From: Bradyrhizobium algeriense
GTDB taxonomy: Bacteria > Pseudomonadota > Alphaproteobacteria > Rhizobiales > Xanthobacteraceae
Length of the DNA stretch: 64,000 nucleotides
Assembly: GCF_036924595.1 (NCBI RefSeq)
Contig: NZ_JAZHRV010000001.1
Span: 5,518,001 to 5,582,000, forward strand
Direction: 5' to 3'
Numbering within the stretch: the first letter of the stretch is position 1; every line of letters begins with the position of its first letter. The translations under genes and the position numbers were made by a program. Positions 61,238 through 64,000 of the stretch are shown one piece after another. Below the pieces are notes generated by a model that worked only from the letters and a program-made list of their open reading frames with translations, ran no database searches and was not told where the DNA came from.

Positions 61238-62952
61238 TCCGCGGCCTCTTTCGGCACGAATTCTTCCGGAAAATATTTAATCACTGACGTCAGTGGATTC
61301 GAGGCGGCTTGGCCGAGCCCGCAGATCGACGCATCGCGCATCGCCTGGCTCAACTGGTCGAGCAACTCGCGGTTCCAGACCGGGCGCTCCATCAAAATCG
61401 CCGCCTTCTGGGTGCCGACCCGGCACGGCGTGCACTGGCCACAGCTCTCGTCCTCGAAGAATTTCATCAGGTTCAAGGCCGCGCCCTTCACGCTGTCCTG
61501 CTCGGACAGGATGACGATTGCGGCGGAGCCGATGAAGCAGCCGTATTTTTCCAGCGTGCCGAAATCGAGCGGGATGTTGTCCATCGACGCCGGCAGGATG
61601 CCGCCCGATGCGCCGCCCGGAAGGTAGGCGTGGAAGGTGTGGCCGTCAGCCATGCCGCCGCAGAACTCGTCGATCAACTCGCGCACGGTGACGCCAGCCG
61701 GCGCCAGCTTCATGCCCGGATTTTTCACGCGGCCCGAGACCGAATAGCTGCGCAGGCCATGACGGTCGTTGCGGCCGTGGCTCTTCCACCAGTCGGCGCC
61801 CTTCTCGACGATGTCGCGCACCCACCACAGCGTCTCGATGTTGTTGATCAGCGTCGGCAGGCCGAACAGCCCGACCTGGAACGGATAAGGCGGCTTGTGC
61901 CGTGGCAGGCCGCGCTTGCCCTCGATGGACTCCAGCAGCGAGGATTCCTCGCCGCAGATATAGGCCCCTGCCCCGCGGCGCATATGCAGGACGGGACCGC
62001 CCGGCGGCAGCTTTGCGATTTCGCGTTCGAGAATTTCGCGCGAGGCCGGATATTCGTCGCGGAGGTAGATGTAGACGTCGGTGGCCTCGACCACGTGCGC
62101 GCCGATCAGCATGCCCTCGATGAAGCGATGCGGATCGGTTTCGAGATAGAAGCGATCCTTGAAGGTGCCGGGCTCGCCCTCGTCGCCATTGATCGCCATC
62201 AGCCGCGGACCGGGTTCGCCGAGCACCGCGCGCCACTTTCGTCCGGTCGGGAAGCCCGCGCCGCCGAGCCCGCGCAGCGAGGCGTCGTCGAGCGACTTCA
62301 GCAAATCTTCTTTTGTCATCGCGCCGGAGCGCAGGCTACTCAGCAGCTTGTAGCCGCCGCCAGCGACATAGGCGTCGTAGTCGACATATTTCGGCAGATG
62401 CGCATGCGTCTCGCCGCCCTTCACCGCGGCGAGCACGTTCGTGACCGTCGCATGATCGACGAAGTGATGGCCGACCTCGGCGGCAGGCGCGGTGTCGCAG
62501 CGGCCGACGCAGGGCGCGCGCACCACGCGAACTCCGGGGCCGGCACTGTCCTGCAACTCATGCAGCAGCTTTTCCGCGCCCATCATGGCGCAGGTAAGCG
62601 AATCGCAGACGCGGATGGTCAGAGGCGCGATGTCAGGCTCGCCTTCCTTCACCACGTCGAAATGGGCGTAGAAGGTCGCGGTCTCGAACACTTCCGCAAA
62701 CGACAGCTTCATCTCGTCAGCCAGCGCCGCGAGATGCGCCGCCGAGATCTGGTGATATTTGTCCTGGATCAGGTGCAGGTGCTCGATCAGAAGATCACGC
62801 CGCCGCGGCCGGTCGCCGAGTAGAAGCTCGATCTCGTGGGCGGCGGTGGGATCGACCTGGCGGCCCTTGGGGGTCGCCTTGGCCCGCTTCCGTCCCGCGC
62901 CCGGATGTTCGAACGAGCGGACTTTCTGTAAGTCCTGTACGTCGTGATCCAT
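61234..62952 (-). CDS. fdsB: Formate dehydrogenase diaphorase subunit (FdsG-FdsB / NuoE-NuoF fusion)
   Basis: A 572-residue fusion. Residues 35-180 are a NuoE-like thioredoxin-fold domain with all four [2Fe-2S] cysteines (C116, C121, C148, C152). Residues 200-572 are NuoF-like, with the NADH/FMN region GDEGEPGTFKDR and the [4Fe-4S] motif CGQCTPCRVG. It passes electrons from FdsA to NAD. No separate fdsG is found upstream, which fits the fusion. It is first in a two-gene operon. Confidence 0.92.
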   Translation of the reverse strand: MDHDVQDLQKVRSFEHPGAGRKRAKATPKGRQVDPTAAHEIELLLGDRPRRRDLLIEHLHLIQDKYHQISAAHLAALADEMKLSFAEVFETATFYAHFDVVKEGEPDIAPLTIRVCDSLTCAMMGAEKLLHELQDSAGPGVRVVRAPCVGRCDTAPAAEVGHHFVDHATVTNVLAAVKGGETHAHLPKYVDYDAYVAGGGYKLLSSLRSGAMTKEDLLKSLDDASLRGLGGAGFPTGRKWRAVLGEPGPRLMAINGDEGEPGTFKDRFYLETDPHRFIEGMLIGAHVVEATDVYIYLRDEYPASREILEREIAKLPPGGPVLHMRRGAGAYICGEESSLLESIEGKRGLPRHKPPYPFQVGLFGLPTLINNIETLWWVRDIVEKGADWWKSHGRNDRHGLRSYSVSGRVKNPGMKLAPAGVTVRELIDEFCGGMADGHTFHAYLPGGASGGILPASMDNIPLDFGTLEKYGCFIGSAAIVILSEQDSVKGAALNLMKFFEDESCGQCTPCRVGTQKAAILMERPVWNRELLDQLSQAMRDASICGLGQAASNPLTSVIKYFPEEFVPKEAAE

Positions 62953-63257
62953 TGAAAAATCTCATCCCTGCTTATCGTCTAGCGCAAGCTTAGTTCGTGG
63001 CATGCCAGATGCCAAGCGAATTGTGGCGTCTTGATAAGCGTTTAAGTTGCTACCGGTGGCGCGGTTTGGCGTTCGAGCCCTCAGCGTTCCTCGCCGGTGC
63101 CACCTTGGCTGCTGGAAAGATGAGTACTCGAAATGACCGCAAGATCAATAAAGCCATCGCATGCTGCGATTGCGAACACCTATCGATCGGCCGGTCGGAA
63201 CCGAGGTCGGAAGACGCCGCGGGAAACCATGATAGCGGTCCCGCGACGTCTCCGTCG
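62953..63257. other. Intergenic region between fdsB and the upstream MFS gene
   Basis: About 305 bp with no gene I can support. It holds the inverted repeat at 62998-63014 and must contain the fds promoter. GC falls near 62955-63050. No terminator for the MFS gene is evident. Confidence 0.45.
62998..63014. promoter_or_regulatory. Inverted repeat upstream of fdsBA, possible operator
   Basis: TGGCAT at 62998-63003 and ATGCCA at 63009-63014 are exact complements around GCCAG. TTCG and CGAA extend it imperfectly on each side. It lies 46 bp before the fdsB start. The dyad and spacing resemble a transcription-factor site, for example for a LysR-type regulator; none is encoded in the window. Confidence 0.4.
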
Positions 63258-64000
63258 TCAGAATATCTTGACGGCGCTTTCCAGCGTCTTCCACACGCCC
63301 CAGGCGAGCGGGATGCCGACAAACGCCCAGAACAGCGCGGTCTTGGCGTCGAGCCCGCCGAACCCGATGCCGTAGGAGCCCGACGGTCCCGACTGGCCTG
63401 CGCTGGCCGTCGCCGCCTGCAATTTGGCGACCTCGGCATCGCTCATGTGCCATTTTTTATCGACCGGCTTGATCAGGTAGTTGCAGATCAGGCCCGCGAT
63501 CAGCATGGCACACAGGATGTACATCGTCGTGTTGTAGAGCTGGTCACGCGGCACGCCGGCGGCAAGCTGGAACTCGCGGATGTAGTTCACAACCACGGGA
63601 CCGATGATGCCGGCGGTCGACCACGCCGTCAGCAGCCGGCCGTGGATGGCGCCGACGAACTGGGTGCCGAACATGTCAGCGAGATAGGCCGGCACCGTGG
63701 CGAAGCCGCCGCCATACATCGACAGGATGATGCCGAAGCCGAGCACGAACAGAAGCTTCGAGCCCATTGCGGCGAAGGTCGGCGCCAGCGCGTAGAGCAC
63801 GATGCCCAGGATGAAGAACGTGTAATAAGTGTTCTTGCGGCCCATCTTGTCCGACAGCGACGCCCAAAAGAAGCGGCCGCCGATGTTGAACAGCGAGAGC
63901 AGGCCGGCGAAACCGGCCGCGATGCCGGCAATCGTCGCCTTCTGCGCCGCGTCGAGCTGGTTGAAGCCAACGTCGGGCAATCCGATCAGCTTGCCGGCGA
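63258..64000 (-). CDS. oxlT: OxlT-like MFS transporter, C-terminal part
   Basis: The frame is open to the window end, so the N-terminal half is missing. The 247 or so visible residues carry about six spans and the MFS loop motif SDKMGRKNTYYTFF, as well as GRLLTAWSTAGIIGPVVVNYIREFQ, typical of the oxalate/formate antiporter family. The end is a soluble linker (DKKWHMSDAEVAKLQAA) and one final hydrophobic segment. Its place ahead of formate dehydrogenase suggests oxalate or formate transport. Other organic anions remain possible. Confidence 0.75.
   Translation of the reverse strand, partial: AGKLIGLPDVGFNQLDAAQKATIAGIAAGFAGLLSLFNIGGRFFWASLSDKMGRKNTYYTFFILGIVLYALAPTFAAMGSKLLFVLGFGIILSMYGGGFATVPAYLADMFGTQFVGAIHGRLLTAWSTAGIIGPVVVNYIREFQLAAGVPRDQLYNTTMYILCAMLIAGLICNYLIKPVDKKWHMSDAEVAKLQAATASAGQSGPSGSYGIGFGGLDAKTALFWAFVGIPLAWGVWKTLESAVKIF

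Overview
The window looks like the chromosome of a Bradyrhizobium-type alphaproteobacterium (Nitrobacteraceae). Base composition is high GC with strong G/C bias at third codon positions. It has the general-stress gene set of this group (PrkA/YeaH/SpoVR, Ku/LigD, DUF3309 and DUF6496 proteins), a KdpFABC-DE system and a trehalose/glycogen island. Several palindromic intergenic repeats are of kinds I associate with Bradyrhizobium. The species assignment is inference from remembered families; no search was run.

Layout. 0-1.5 kb: end of an unrecognised gene and chrA (chromate transport). 1.6-6.4 kb: a three-gene operon for a 2-oxoacid oxidoreductase (KorAB) with an FAD/NADPH/Fe-S subunit resembling the KorC subunit of NADP-linked 2-oxoglutarate oxidoreductases. 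6.47-8.24 kb: an IS1111-group (IS110 family) insertion sequence with a frameshifted transposase, inserted in a REP-like palindromic repeat. 8.3-13.1 kb: spoVR-yeaH-prkA operon on the minus strand. 13.5-15.0 kb: small exported proteins, one broken by a stop codon. 15.2-22.7 kb: pentose-phosphate operon tal-pgi fusion, gnd, zwf, pgl, gntK and a HAD phosphatase. 23.1-39.3 kb: GH15 glucosidase and malQ, divergent from treS-maltokinase fusion, glgB, glgX, treZ and treY. 39.3-46.5 kb: PHA-system protein, DUF3309, ligD divergent from ku, a lysine-rich DUF6496 protein, an acyl-CoA synthetase and a PNPOx-fold protein. 46.6-54.9 kb: the Kdp potassium system with two microprotein genes and one broken one ahead of kdpA. 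55.2-58.4 kb: hypothetical protein, corA with an in-frame upstream reading frame, and a LysM protein. 58.4-64 kb: a two-gene NAD-linked formate dehydrogenase and an OxlT-like MFS transporter cut by the window edge.

How the genes fit together. The PPP operon feeds glucose-6-phosphate through Zwf, Pgl and Gnd and returns carbon through the transaldolase-isomerase fusion. The neighbouring glucan island makes and interconverts glycogen, maltose and trehalose by two routes: TreS, and TreY/TreZ from glycogen. These fit osmotic and desiccation stress, as do Kdp, the PrkA operon and NHEJ repair. A well-formed EcfG-type promoter lies in front of ku; weaker matches lie before DUF3309 and prkA. Formate dehydrogenase beside an oxalate/formate-type transporter suggests oxalate or formate use as an energy source.

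Most novel-looking items: the IS1111 element with its repeat target and putative bridge-RNA region; the microproteins ahead of kdpA; the reading frame that runs into corA; and the KorABC-like cluster. I found no CRISPR array, tRNA, rRNA or phage.
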